Notes: generated by a model not told the origin, from the letters alone. A stretch of DNA of 18,441 nt from Eshraghiella sp050874365 (GCA_050874365.1 JBNMKN010000023.1:1-18441); one strand, 5' to 3'; counted from the stretch's first letter, positions 6,172 through 13,290 are shown. Numbers and translations are program-made.

Positions 6172-6567
6172 TTAGAATTCATAAGGTGGGTTTCCTGAAA
6201 AATCAGCAATAACCCCATGTGGATTTTCAAGATAAAATACCTCAAAAATAGGATTATCCGCTGTCTGGTACTGTCCCTTAACAATAGGATTGTTCATACA
6301 ACCTTCCTTTACACTCATGTTGTTCTCAAATACTGCTTTGCCGTGGAGACGAAGCCATGCGTATTCAGGAGAAGATACGGAAACTTCTATCTCAGGATTA
6401 GCTAACATATCCTTGTAAACATCCTTTGTGTTGTTGGTGCAGAACCAAAGCTTTCCATCCTGCTCGAAGCAGAACATGAACGGACGGCATTTTGCCTTTC
6501 CGTCTCTTCCGACTGTTGCTAAATACTGAACCGGGTTTTTCTGTAAAAAATCTACTACTTTCTGCAT
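6172..6567 (-). CDS. Pyridoxamine 5'-phosphate oxidase-like FMN-binding protein
   Basis: A 131-residue split-barrel flavoprotein of the PNPOx-like family. Typical features are MQKVVDFLQKNPVQYLATV at the N-terminus, KCRPFMFCFEQDGKLWFCTN in the flavin-binding core, and YAWLRLHGKAVF. It is probably an FMN- or F420-type reductase of unknown substrate; true PdxH activity is unlikely because the protein is short. The ATG at 6567 is preceded by AAGGAGG; the longer frame to 6648 covers promoter and operator DNA and is rejected. The gene is followed in frame by an iron-sulphur remnant, so this may be the surviving part of a longer flavin/Fe-S protein. It is controlled by a promoter that carries the same operator as the upstream Rrf2 gene. 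Confidence 0.85.
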   Translation of the reverse strand: MQKVVDFLQKNPVQYLATVGRDGKAKCRPFMFCFEQDGKLWFCTNNTKDVYKDMLANPEIEVSVSSPEYAWLRLHGKAVFENNMSVKEGCMNNPIVKGQYQTADNPIFEVFYLENPHGVIADFSGNPPYEF

Positions 6568-6605
6568 TTTAAAAGTCCTCCTTAGATTTGTTATAATCAT
6601 ATTGT

Positions 6606-6674
6606 TGTAACTGTTATTGTTACATCTTGTAGTTGTAAGATAGCACATGTTAGATGTAATGTCAATAGTTACAT
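6606..6674 (-). promoter_or_regulatory. PNPOx promoter with two Rrf2-type operators
   Basis: On the minus strand TTGACA (6665-6660), 17 bases, TATCTT (6642-6637). Two dyads of the form TGTAA-N9-TTACA flank it: 6655-6673 over the -35 and 6606-6624 downstream of the start. The first is the same 20-bp sequence as that over the rrf2 promoter, ATGTAATGTCAATAGTTACA, with one difference. Confidence 0.7.
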
Positions 6675-6695
6675 CAAATCATTTCTGTTTTTTTC

Positions 6696-6728
6696 AAAAA
6701 AAGACTTCGGAATATCAAATCCGAAGCC
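6696..6728 (-). terminator. Rho-independent terminator of the Rrf2 gene
   Basis: On the minus strand GGCTTCGGA (6728-6720) pairs with TCCGAAGTC (6711-6703) with one G-U pair, an 8-base loop, then a run of seven T (6702-6696). It lies just after the rrf2 stop and before the PNPOx promoter. Confidence 0.85.
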
Positions 6729-6735
6729 TTGTCCG

Positions 6736-7170
6736 CTACTCTTTTTCTATATATGCCGAAATATCTTTTTTCACATCGGCGAGTGTCATCTCTGAAAGTT
6801 TTTTCTCCATTGCTCTTTGCACCTCCAATAGTCTCTCATCAAGAACGTGATGAATATTCTTTCCTACCGGACATTTCTTGCTGGGATTCTCATGGAAGTG
6901 AAACAACTCTTCATCCGGTGCACATTCAACTGCTTTATACACATCAAGAAATGTAATTTGTTCCAGTGGTCTGGTGATTTTCACTCCGCCCGGTCCTCTT
7001 GCAACTTCTATCAGTCCTGCTGCCTTTAACTGCTGTAATATCTTTCTCACAATGACAGGATTGGTTCCTATACTTGCTGCCATAAAATCACTTGTCATCT
7101 TCTGGTCTGAAAATGTATCTATACAGGCAAACATATGAATTGCCATTGTAAATCTGCTGGAAATCTGCAT
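6736..7170 (-). CDS. Rrf2-family transcriptional regulator (YwnA-like)
   Basis: A 144-residue Rrf2-family repressor with an N-terminal winged helix (MQISSRFTMAIHMFAC, then NPVIVRKILQQLKAAGLIE and a GPGGVKI wing) and a dimerisation helix. Cysteines occur at ECAPDE and KKCPVGKN. The latter matches the HENP..CPVG pattern of YwnA-like members and is not the three-cysteine Fe-S cluster pattern of IscR. The signal is unknown; a redox or electrophile cue is a guess. The ATG at 7170 with GAGAGG eight bases upstream is preferred over a GTG three codons earlier. It is transcribed alone and ends at a terminator. Matching operators in its own promoter and in that of the next gene point to autoregulation plus control of the PNPOx gene. 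Confidence 0.88.
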   Translation of the reverse strand: MQISSRFTMAIHMFACIDTFSDQKMTSDFMAASIGTNPVIVRKILQQLKAAGLIEVARGPGGVKITRPLEQITFLDVYKAVECAPDEELFHFHENPSKKCPVGKNIHHVLDERLLEVQRAMEKKLSEMTLADVKKDISAYIEKE

Positions 7171-7194
7171 TGTCGACACCTCTCTCTAGCGATA

Positions 7195-7231
7195 AGCATA
7201 TCAGATAATTGATGTAATTTCAATAGTTACA
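7195..7231 (-). promoter_or_regulatory. rrf2 promoter with autoregulatory operator
   Basis: On the minus strand TTGAAA (7223-7218), 17 bases, TATGCT (7200-7195). The dyad TGTAA-N9-TTACA at 7213-7231 overlaps the -35 in the same register as at the PNPOx promoter. The operator also covers the last codons and stop of the upstream GNAT gene. Confidence 0.65.
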
Positions 7232-7618
7232 AATCTGGATTGCAGCACCGTTTTCCATAACAGAAAAGCCATGTTTTTCATAAAACGGCACATTATTTTT
7301 ATCTTCCGGCATCCCTTCAATATACATGAAATCCTTATATTTTTCTTTTATATATTCAATCATTTTACCGGCGATACCCTGTCCCTGATAATCAGGATGA
7401 ACAAGGACATAATGAATCTGTGCTAACATCGCCGTATCGTCCAATACCCTTGTAAGACCCACAAGTTTCTTATTGTCCCAGACGGTAAGAACCGTTGATG
7501 AATGTGTAAGGGCTTTGTATAAACGCTCCGGATAATTTCCCGAAACCCAGTGAACGGACAGAAACAATTCCTGTACCTGCTCCTGCGTAAATATCTTTTC
7601 CTCTGTAAACTTAAGCAT
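7220..7618 (-). CDS. GNAT-family N-acetyltransferase
   Basis: A compact 132-residue GNAT domain. The acetyl-CoA loop is a textbook YQGQGIAGKMIEYI, and the C-terminal PFYEKHGFSVM motif is present. The substrate is not recognisable. The ATG at 7618 follows an AAGGAG site and lies nine bases after the HxlR gene, so the two form a regulator-enzyme pair. Its stop codon lies inside the Rrf2 operator of the next gene, so transcription through here could interfere with Rrf2 binding. Confidence 0.85.
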   Translation of the reverse strand: MLKFTEEKIFTQEQVQELFLSVHWVSGNYPERLYKALTHSSTVLTVWDNKKLVGLTRVLDDTAMLAQIHYVLVHPDYQGQGIAGKMIEYIKEKYKDFMYIEGMPEDKNNVPFYEKHGFSVMENGAAIQICNY

Positions 7619-7627
7619 AACTTCTCC

Positions 7628-8011
7628 TTAGCTGTGATAATCGCATTTCTGACATTGAACCATTTTATTATCACTATCTTCCTTATAAAAAACATTTGAC
7701 CACTGACAGATACTTTGTAAAATCGGAACAACGGATTTTCCTTTCTGTGTCAGTGAATATTCCACCTTAGGCGGAATTTCATCATAGGACTTACGTGCAA
7801 CAATACCTTCTTCTATCAGGTCTTTTAATGTTGCTGCCAGAACAGCATCTGTAATATTATACATTTCCCTACGGATTTCACTATAACGCAGTTTATCATT
7901 TGCCGATAATACACATATAATGCGTGACTTCCATTTTCCTCCAAATATTGTGAGACCATATTCAAGCGGACATCGTATATCATCATCTAATTTTTTCTTA
8001 TATTTTGACAT
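7628..8011 (-). CDS. HxlR-family transcriptional regulator
   Basis: A 127-residue HxlR-type winged-helix regulator. The conserved N-terminus (CPLEYGLTIFGGKWKSRII), recognition region YSEIRREMYNITDAVLAATLKDLIEEGIV, the PPKVEYSLTQKG wing and the ILQSICQW dimer helix are all visible. Cysteine 14 aligns with the redox-sensing Cys14 of B. subtilis HypR; a C-terminal CQKC is extra. A role in sensing disulphide or electrophile stress is therefore possible (inference). The start is the ATG at 8011 with an AAGGTGA site; an upstream start at 8059 would read through the operator. It is co-transcribed with the GNAT at 7220-7618. Confidence 0.88.
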   Translation of the reverse strand: MSKYKKKLDDDIRCPLEYGLTIFGGKWKSRIICVLSANDKLRYSEIRREMYNITDAVLAATLKDLIEEGIVARKSYDEIPPKVEYSLTQKGKSVVPILQSICQWSNVFYKEDSDNKMVQCQKCDYHS

Positions 8012-8020
8012 AAAAATCAC

Positions 8021-8055
8021 CTTCAAGTTATATCTTATATGATTATAACCTGAAG
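8021..8055 (-). promoter_or_regulatory. Candidate HxlR operator over the -10 element
   Basis: CTTCAAGTTATA (8021-8032) and TATAACCTGAAG (8044-8055) are inverted copies, 11 of 12 bases matching, with an 11-bp spacer. On the minus strand the right arm contains TATAAT (8047-8042), a good -10 element lacking a clear -35. The dyad ends just before the ribosome site of the HxlR gene, which fits autoregulation. Confidence 0.6.
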
Positions 8056-8096
8056 GCAATCTTTTTTGAAGTTACTATGTAATTTATTAGTATGCT

Positions 8097-8267
8097 TTAG
8101 AGTTCTTTTTTATTATCTGCACCCGGCGTTGTAACGATTACCTTTGAAGGTGTAATGACAAGTGCTCCTTTTGCAGTTGCTGTGCCGTTAAACATTTTCT
8201 CTACCATAGACTTAAATGTATCTACAATTGTTCCTTCCGTTACATATTCAGCACTTAAATCCCTGAA
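8097..8267 (-). pseudogene. Orphan 3' coding fragment of unknown family
   Basis: An open frame of about 56 codons, beginning straight after a TGA (8268-8270) without a start codon or ribosome site and ending at TAA (8097-8099). It translates to protein-like sequence such as AEYVTEGTIVDTFKSMVEKM and ITPSKVIVTTPGADNKKEL. It overlaps the last four codons of the Nudix gene in another frame. It is probably the tail of a gene whose front has been deleted; the family was not recognised. Confidence 0.4.
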
Positions 8268-8785
8268 TCAATGATTTCCTTTGCCAGCTGCAAAACAGGA
8301 AGCTCCCTGCCTGCTATAAGCTTACCAAGCCTTGTATCCGCTCTGTTTTCATATTCCTTAACGGCTTCATCATAAGATAATCTCAATGTGGACAGATGAA
8401 AACTATTTATCTCATCTTCTGTCAGGTTTTTATGTCCAAACGATTCAACTCTGCACAGAAAATAATTATTAATGTTATGTCTGTGAATCAGATTATAATA
8501 ATCACTTACAACTCCGATTTTGCAAATCACTTCTACTTCTGCACCAAGTTCTTCCCTAAGTTCTCTTTTTACAGCGGTAACCAAATCCTCTCCCGCTTCA
8601 ACTCCGCCACCGGAAGTTTCGATCAGGGTTGCTTTTCCGAACTCATCATCACGATATGCCCTTACAAAATAAAATTGTCCGTTTTCGTCATAAACAATCG
8701 CTCTGGCAATATTCCTGTCGTGGTCAATGTAATCAAATTGCCATTGTGTATCCTGTAATTCTATTCTAATTTCTGAAGTTTTCAT
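8255..8785 (-). CDS. Nudix hydrolase
   Basis: A 176-residue Nudix hydrolase. The Nudix box is complete: GGGVEAGEDLVTAVKRELRE continues into ELGAEVE (GX5EX7REUXEEXGU pattern), giving a Mg2+-dependent hydrolase of nucleoside diphosphate-X compounds. The surrounding layout (ETSGGGVEAGE) recalls ADP-ribose/ADP-sugar pyrophosphatases more than MutT, but this is tentative. The ATG at 8785 has an AAAGGAG site. It starts 12 bases after the lipoprotein stop and is probably the last gene of the GGDEF-Nudix-lipoprotein-Nudix unit. No clear terminator follows, only decayed coding sequence. Confidence 0.88.
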   Translation of the reverse strand: MKTSEIRIELQDTQWQFDYIDHDRNIARAIVYDENGQFYFVRAYRDDEFGKATLIETSGGGVEAGEDLVTAVKRELREELGAEVEVICKIGVVSDYYNLIHRHNINNYFLCRVESFGHKNLTEDEINSFHLSTLRLSYDEAVKEYENRADTRLGKLIAGRELPVLQLAKEIIDSGI

Positions 8786-8797
8786 CTATATACTCCT

Positions 8798-9973
8798 TTA
8801 CCCAATCACCGAATAATCGGTTCCGCCTTTTGCATATCCCGTAGTGACAAGGTATTTTACCCCGTCATAATACATTTCAAACTCAAGAACGGATTTTGCC
8901 GTGTACCATGTAGCCTGTCCTAACACAGCAAAATATACAGTTGCAGCTCCTCCCGGTTCAATATCAACATAAGTCTTTGGTACAATGTTCTTATCAGTAA
9001 GATTAAGATTTCTATCATATTCCGAACCAAGGTTTGGGTTGTATAACGTCGCATTCTCTGTAAGGATTCTGAGAGTACAATTTCCCCTGTTAGTAACAGT
9101 AATAGAAAATGTACGGCAGTTTCCATTAGATTTGCTTGAACAATTTATATTCAGATTAGGTTTCTCTTTATTGCCGGACGCAGGTGGCATGGAAACCGTA
9201 CCTGCCGGTTTGGTAATATTAGGTCCGGCTGTCGTAGCCGCAATAATCGGAGTAGATGTGGTTGGCTGCTGTGCCGCAGGAGTTGTTGGTTGTACAGCAG
9301 GCTGTGTTGCAGGTGTAGTAGCCGGTACTACAGGTTCAACTGCTGCCGGTGTAGTAGGCTGTTCACTTGAAGGCTTGGTCTTACTCTCACTGTCTCCCGA
9401 AGACTCCTTAGAAGGTTCAGAAGCAGGCTCGGTAGGCTTTACAATAGGTTTTCCCGAATTGTTCACATTAACAATAACGAAGAAGCCTATACAGTTACTC
9501 TTAAAAGATATCGTGCTTCCGTCCACTTCCGATTCGACGTCAGTAATTTTATTGTTGCTGGAGTCATAATAATACAAATCGTATGTATCACCGCCGGCAT
9601 TTTTCATTGTATCAGACATTTTAACCTGAAAAGAAGCCTCTCCCTCCTGCTGTACTTTGTTGCCGGATTTATCGTAAAGATTTATGTAGCACAATTCGAT
9701 ATAGACCACCTTATCGTTGTACACAAGAGAGCGTACTTTTGAATATATCTCTTTGTCGCTTGAAATTTTCTCAACTTTAACACTTTCTGCCATTCCGAGG
9801 TTGCCTGCCACGGTAATATTGGTATTTTCAAGATATTCGGCATAAGACTCGGACTCTTTGCTGCTCTCATTACCAAACAGACTGTTACCACCCGAAGACA
9901 TTGAACATCCCGCAAAACATGCCCCCACTAACAATGCTGCAATTACTATAATACATAACGCCTTTGTTCTCAC
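8798..9973 (-). CDS. Cell-surface lipoprotein with Thr/Pro-rich linker
   Basis: A 391-residue secreted lipoprotein. The signal peptide (residues 1-22) ends at lipobox FAGC, cysteine 23; VGAC at 16-19 is a second possibility. Residues about 50-170 form a beta-rich domain (NLYDKSGNKV, YDLYYYDSSNNKITDVES) of the kind seen in Firmicute surface proteins. Residues about 172-270 are a low-complexity Ser/Thr/Pro/Ala linker, which looks like a flexible cell-wall spacer. The C-terminal 115 residues look like an Ig-like domain (ITVTNRGNCTLRILTE). The start is a GTG at 9973; an in-frame stop lies directly before it, and the ribosome site is poor (GAAAGTGAG). The function is unknown. It lies 20 bases after the MutT-type gene and probably shares its mRNA. 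Confidence 0.8.
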   Translation of the reverse strand: MRTKALCIIVIAALLVGACFAGCSMSSGGNSLFGNESSKESESYAEYLENTNITVAGNLGMAESVKVEKISSDKEIYSKVRSLVYNDKVVYIELCYINLYDKSGNKVQQEGEASFQVKMSDTMKNAGGDTYDLYYYDSSNNKITDVESEVDGSTISFKSNCIGFFVIVNVNNSGKPIVKPTEPASEPSKESSGDSESKTKPSSEQPTTPAAVEPVVPATTPATQPAVQPTTPAAQQPTTSTPIIAATTAGPNITKPAGTVSMPPASGNKEKPNLNINCSSKSNGNCRTFSITVTNRGNCTLRILTENATLYNPNLGSEYDRNLNLTDKNIVPKTYVDIEPGGAATVYFAVLGQATWYTAKSVLEFEMYYDGVKYLVTTGYAKGGTDYSVIG

Positions 9974-9993
9974 TTATAATACACTCACTTTCT

Positions 9994-10452
9994 TTAATAC
10001 CTTACAATTGTTTTTTCCACAAGTTTTTCGCCTTCATATTTCAATTTGAGGGTAAAATATTTAAGATTCTCATCTAAAAGCCTGAAAAAGATTTTGTCGC
10101 CCTCCCACAGTTTAAGATTATATATCTCATCCTTAGGCACCCACAAAAGGTCTCCTTCATTGCACTCAATCATATCTCCTGTAAACTCATCGGCGGTAAA
10201 AAGATGCATATACTCTGTTTCCCACCTGTCGGATATAAAGACCACAAGCCCTCTGTATCTGTAGCCTGTCAGAGTGAAGCCTGTCTCTTCATACACTTCC
10301 CGCAGCAGACACTCCTCAGGAGTCTCGTTTTCCTCAAATTTACCGCCAACTCCTATCCATTTGTCATGATTAATATCATTTTCTTTTTTGACACGATGAA
10401 GCATTAGATATTCATTATTCTTCTCTATGTAACAAAGTGTTGTCAGTTTCAT
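9994..10452 (-). CDS. MutT-type Nudix hydrolase (8-oxo-dGTP diphosphatase-like)
   Basis: A 152-residue Nudix protein with a full Nudix box, GGKFEENETPEECLLREVYE followed by ETG. The N-terminal LTTLCYIEKNNEYLMLHR and the W-x-G-x-GGK arrangement match MutT/MTH1-like 8-oxo-dGTP diphosphatases, which cleanse oxidised nucleotides; the exact substrate is inference. The ATG at 10452 lies inside the 3' end of the upstream GGDEF gene (38-bp overlap), and its ribosome site is weak (AGAAAGCAG), suggesting translational coupling to the diguanylate cyclase. Confidence 0.85.
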   Translation of the reverse strand: MKLTTLCYIEKNNEYLMLHRVKKENDINHDKWIGVGGKFEENETPEECLLREVYEETGFTLTGYRYRGLVVFISDRWETEYMHLFTADEFTGDMIECNEGDLLWVPKDEIYNLKLWEGDKIFFRLLDENLKYFTLKLKYEGEKLVEKTIVRY

Positions 10453-12307
10453 TTCTGCTTTCTATCTTCTTTCTGTTCTTTTCTTCATACATCAGTTGGT
10501 CTGCTTCAGATATGTATTCATCAAAAGATTTTGCCGAAGAAGGATTCGTCTTAACAATTCCCATACTTATTGAGATATTGTCGTTTGCAAGGGTCTGAAG
10601 CACATCCTCTTTGAATTTTTCCATGGAAATACCGTTCTTAACAGGGAAAAATACAACAAATTCGTCTCCGCCGAATCTGCATACGATTCCTTTAGGCGGA
10701 CACAGTTTTGAAAGGGTGGTTCCGATAATCCTTAAAACTCTGTCACCGTAGCTGTGTCCGAATTCATCATTTATTTTTTTGAAATTATCGGTATCCGAAA
10801 ACGCAATTACACATTCCACGCCTTTTCTGTGATAAGAAGTCAGCTTAGGAATAATTTTTTGTGTAAACGCAACCCTGTTATATACACCTGTAAGAATATC
10901 CTTGAGATATATTTCTTTGAGGTGCTCGTTGGCGTTTTCAAGCTGTTTTTTATTGAAAAGGTTATTAAGCGTCTTGACAATGGTACTGTGCACATCATAA
11001 AAATATGATTCTTCGCCTATAAAACCTGCATTTTTAAGTATTGAAAATCCTACTGTATAATCTCCGAAATGAATTGGTGTAAAAAAGTAGTAATTGTTAC
11101 GTCCTTCACGCTCCAGATGTCCGATAATATCTATGCTGCTCTTATATCTTGACTTGATTTTATCCTCAAGGGCATATACCATTTTAAGGTGCTTCCAGTC
11201 ATATTCATTCTTAGGGAATTCTGTCAGCGGGTCGGCTTCGTACAATCTGTCATCCACGAAAAAGTACACTTCATCACATTCCGTATGTCTGAAAAACTCA
11301 CCGGTCTTTTCAAAAATCTCGTCAAACTCCTCGCACTCCGAAAGTGTACCTTCAAGTTCAAGCAGATGAGACTCATTTACTTCCTTTTGTACTGCCGAAA
11401 TAATTCTGCTGCATGAGTAATCCCTATAATCAACATCGTCTCTCTGCGGGCAGCCGCAGCTTTCGGTAAAAAAGTAATATACATCCGTAAAATTATGTAC
11501 AGGAATATCTTTTCCTGCCCACAAAGCCTTTAACATCTTTGCACATGCTTCTCCTACTTCTTCCCTTGAATGACCGACAGTTGATAACTGTGGTTCAAAA
11601 TATGAGGCTTTATCAAGGTTATCAAATCCCGTTACAAGAAAATCATCAGGAACGCTGTAGCCATACTTCTGTGCCTGACTTATAAGTCCTGACGCAATAT
11701 TGTCATTGGTGCATACAAAAGCGTCCGGAATAGGAATGTGTTTTTCCACAATCGTATCAAAATGCCTGCAGCCGGTCATGAAATCAAAATCTCCGATAAG
11801 AACAGGGTTGTCCTTATTACTGAGACCGCGCAACGCAAGATATTCGTTATATGCCTGTACACGAAGTGCATTTTCGCTGTTAAAAAGCGGACCTCCCGCA
11901 AAGATAAAGCTCCTGCAGCCGTGTTCGTTATACAAATGGTCCATCATTTCATAAATAGGCTTTTTATTATCTATTCCAGCATAATAAAATCCCTCAACTT
12001 CAAATCCGATTGTAATTGTAGGTACGTTGGCTGCTTTCACAATTCGCACAAGATTCTCAACCTGAGCCATATCCACTATGGTGTTTATATCCAATATAAT
12101 TCCGTCAAAACCTGTAAAGTCCGGAAGATTATATATCCCGTATTCCCCCGAGTTATTTTTTTCATTCTTGCTCCAGCTTCCGAAGCTGTTGAAATGGCAA
12201 AGAATTACATCCTCACTGTAATCTGAAAACGAATCAAGCAGAGCTTTCGACATAACATATGAAACATATCCGTGCCACGCATCTGACACAAAAGCTATTC
12301 TTTTCAT
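10415..12307 (-). CDS. Diguanylate cyclase with LacI-type periplasmic-binding sensor domain
   Basis: A 630-residue cytoplasmic c-di-GMP-signalling protein. Residues 1-290 are a LacI/GalR-like ligand-binding domain (KRIAFVSDAWHGY, FIFAGGPLF, AFVCTNDNIASGL, VTGFDNLDKASYFEP) without a helix-turn-helix, so it senses a small molecule and does not bind DNA. A central region (about 310-455) resembles a GAF-like module. The C-terminal GGDEF domain begins at DILTGVYNR (about 470) and has an intact active site RFGGDEF (GGDEF at 546-550), so cyclase activity is expected. No RxxD inhibitory site precedes it. The ATG at 12307 has GGAGG eight bases upstream; a TTG two codons earlier is too close to it. It is the first gene of a four-gene unit. 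Confidence 0.9.
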   Translation of the reverse strand: MKRIAFVSDAWHGYVSYVMSKALLDSFSDYSEDVILCHFNSFGSWSKNEKNNSGEYGIYNLPDFTGFDGIILDINTIVDMAQVENLVRIVKAANVPTITIGFEVEGFYYAGIDNKKPIYEMMDHLYNEHGCRSFIFAGGPLFNSENALRVQAYNEYLALRGLSNKDNPVLIGDFDFMTGCRHFDTIVEKHIPIPDAFVCTNDNIASGLISQAQKYGYSVPDDFLVTGFDNLDKASYFEPQLSTVGHSREEVGEACAKMLKALWAGKDIPVHNFTDVYYFFTESCGCPQRDDVDYRDYSCSRIISAVQKEVNESHLLELEGTLSECEEFDEIFEKTGEFFRHTECDEVYFFVDDRLYEADPLTEFPKNEYDWKHLKMVYALEDKIKSRYKSSIDIIGHLEREGRNNYYFFTPIHFGDYTVGFSILKNAGFIGEESYFYDVHSTIVKTLNNLFNKKQLENANEHLKEIYLKDILTGVYNRVAFTQKIIPKLTSYHRKGVECVIAFSDTDNFKKINDEFGHSYGDRVLRIIGTTLSKLCPPKGIVCRFGGDEFVVFFPVKNGISMEKFKEDVLQTLANDNISISMGIVKTNPSSAKSFDEYISEADQLMYEEKNRKKIESRNETDNTLLHREE

Positions 12308-12337
12308 CCACAATACCTCCGCATATAGTTACTGATT

Positions 12338-12346
12338 ATTGTACCA
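12338..12346 (-). promoter_or_regulatory. Extended -10 promoter of the diguanylate cyclase unit
   Basis: On the minus strand TGGTACAAT is a TGn extended -10 element (TACAAT at 12343-12338), about 31 bases before the ATG. The -35 is poor, as is usual for this promoter class. Confidence 0.5.
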
Positions 12347-12378
12347 TATATCATAAAATATTGCATTATTTTTTACAT

Positions 12379-12423
12379 AAAAATACCCCCGGCTGCAGGA
12401 TATTCGTGCCTGTAACCGAGGGG
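12379..12423 (-). terminator. Rho-independent terminator of the LytM-like gene
   Basis: On the minus strand CCCCTCGGTTACAGG pairs with CCTGCAGCCGGGG (one bulge, one mismatch, one G-U), then a T run at 12383-12379. It begins six bases after the stop codon. Confidence 0.85.
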
Positions 12424-12430
12424 CGGTTAT

Positions 12431-13168
12431 TTACTCTTCTTCAAGGAATAACATCGGGTCTAATGCCGTTCCGTCCTTTGTAAGCATCATATAAAGATTG
12501 CTTCCCTCTTTGGTATAATATTTGGTAGGTGCTGCAACTTTACCTATAACAGTACCCTCCTCCAGGTTATCTCCTATGCCAACCGCTACATCTTTTAACT
12601 GTCCGTAAGTAATTTCGTATCCGTCGCCCACCAAAATCTTCATTGTAGTACCTGTTTCATTGTCAGAGTACACCTGCGTAACAACGCCTTTGACTCCCGA
12701 CCTGACGTCTTCGCCCTCTGTGGCATTTATCATGATTGCAGGATTGCATCTGTATACATCAAGTGTAGGAAAATAAATTGTATTATCCATATTAAAACCG
12801 AGAACAATGTCACCCTTTAAAGGCCATTTAATCACGCTGTTCTCATTAAACGAGTATGTTATTCCGTTGACTGCTTCCGTTTTATCCTCGTTTATGACCG
12901 GTGCGTCAACCTGTTTTGCAGCTTCTGTAGTAGTCTCTATCTCTACGATTTTTTCTGTGACCCTCTCAACAGTTGTCTGTGGTTCTTTATGTTCCGTTGT
13001 TGTTTCTTTTTCTGCAACATTCAAATCAATATAATTCTTTTTTTTATCCTGTCTTGTATTACTTCTCACTATGGAAAAGATTCCCGCAACAAGTGCAATA
13101 ACAATAGCAAGACTTGCAACGATGGAAAAAATCTTTTCTCCGTCCGGTTTTTTTCTTTTCTTATTCAT
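12431..13168 (-). CDS. Membrane-anchored degenerate LytM (M23-like) protein, SpoIIQ-like
   Basis: A 245-residue protein with a basic N-terminus, one transmembrane helix (residues about 13-34), a Thr/Glu-rich linker (TTTEHK...VEIETTTEAA) and a C-terminal M23/LytM-like beta domain (about 120-243). The catalytic residues of M23 peptidases (HxxxD and HxH) are absent: GVKGVVTQV, YEITYGQLKD and SNLYMMLTKDG occupy their places, with no histidine at any. It is therefore probably a structural, not hydrolytic, domain. This architecture matches B. subtilis SpoIIQ, the forespore protein that pairs with SpoIIIAH; clostridial SpoIIQ usually keeps its zinc ligands, so the assignment is tentative. The ATG at 13168 follows GGAGG; the frame continues upstream without a site. 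It is divergent from murI. Confidence 0.72.
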   Translation of the reverse strand: MNKKRKKPDGEKIFSIVASLAIVIALVAGIFSIVRSNTRQDKKKNYIDLNVAEKETTTEHKEPQTTVERVTEKIVEIETTTEAAKQVDAPVINEDKTEAVNGITYSFNENSVIKWPLKGDIVLGFNMDNTIYFPTLDVYRCNPAIMINATEGEDVRSGVKGVVTQVYSDNETGTTMKILVGDGYEITYGQLKDVAVGIGDNLEEGTVIGKVAAPTKYYTKEGSNLYMMLTKDGTALDPMLFLEEE

Positions 13169-13228
13169 TGTTACCTCCATCTGTGCCGCAAACACAATTT
13201 GAAATTTATCTACACATATAATTTCCAA

Positions 13229-13253
13229 AAAAAAGTGTTTTATTCACTTTTTT
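13229..13253. other. Perfect 9-bp inverted repeat between the LytM-like gene and murI
   Basis: AAAAAAGTG (13229-13237) and CACTTTTTT (13245-13253) flank a 7-bp centre. It looks like an intrinsic terminator, but no gene ends here, so an operator is more likely. The right arm contains the murI -35 (13243-13248). Confidence 0.5.
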
Positions 13254-13271
13254 AATAAAATATAGTATGAT
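13243..13271 (+). promoter_or_regulatory. Candidate murI promoter
   Basis: TTCACT (13243-13248), 17 bases, TATGAT (13266-13271), placing the start near 13278 and leaving a leader of about 80 bases. Confidence 0.5.
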
Positions 13272-13290
13272 GTAAAGTGTCAATAAGTCC

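Noticed and set aside
6045..6284. A 79-codon open frame on the minus strand overlapping the end of the PNPOx gene
   Set aside because: It overlaps the PNPOx coding region in another frame and lacks a ribosome site. The frame carrying real signal here is the one in line with PNPOx, which shows the ferredoxin motif.
8985..9569. A 194-codon plus-strand frame antisense to the lipoprotein
   Set aside because: It is the mirror of the low-complexity Thr/Pro/Ala linker, giving a Val/Gly/Ala-rich translation without ribosome site or domain.
13169..13260. A sigma-F-type promoter for the SpoIIQ-like gene (GTGAA, 16 bases, GGAAATTAT on the minus strand)
   Set aside because: The spacing fits, but both elements match the consensus poorly, so it is not listed as a feature.
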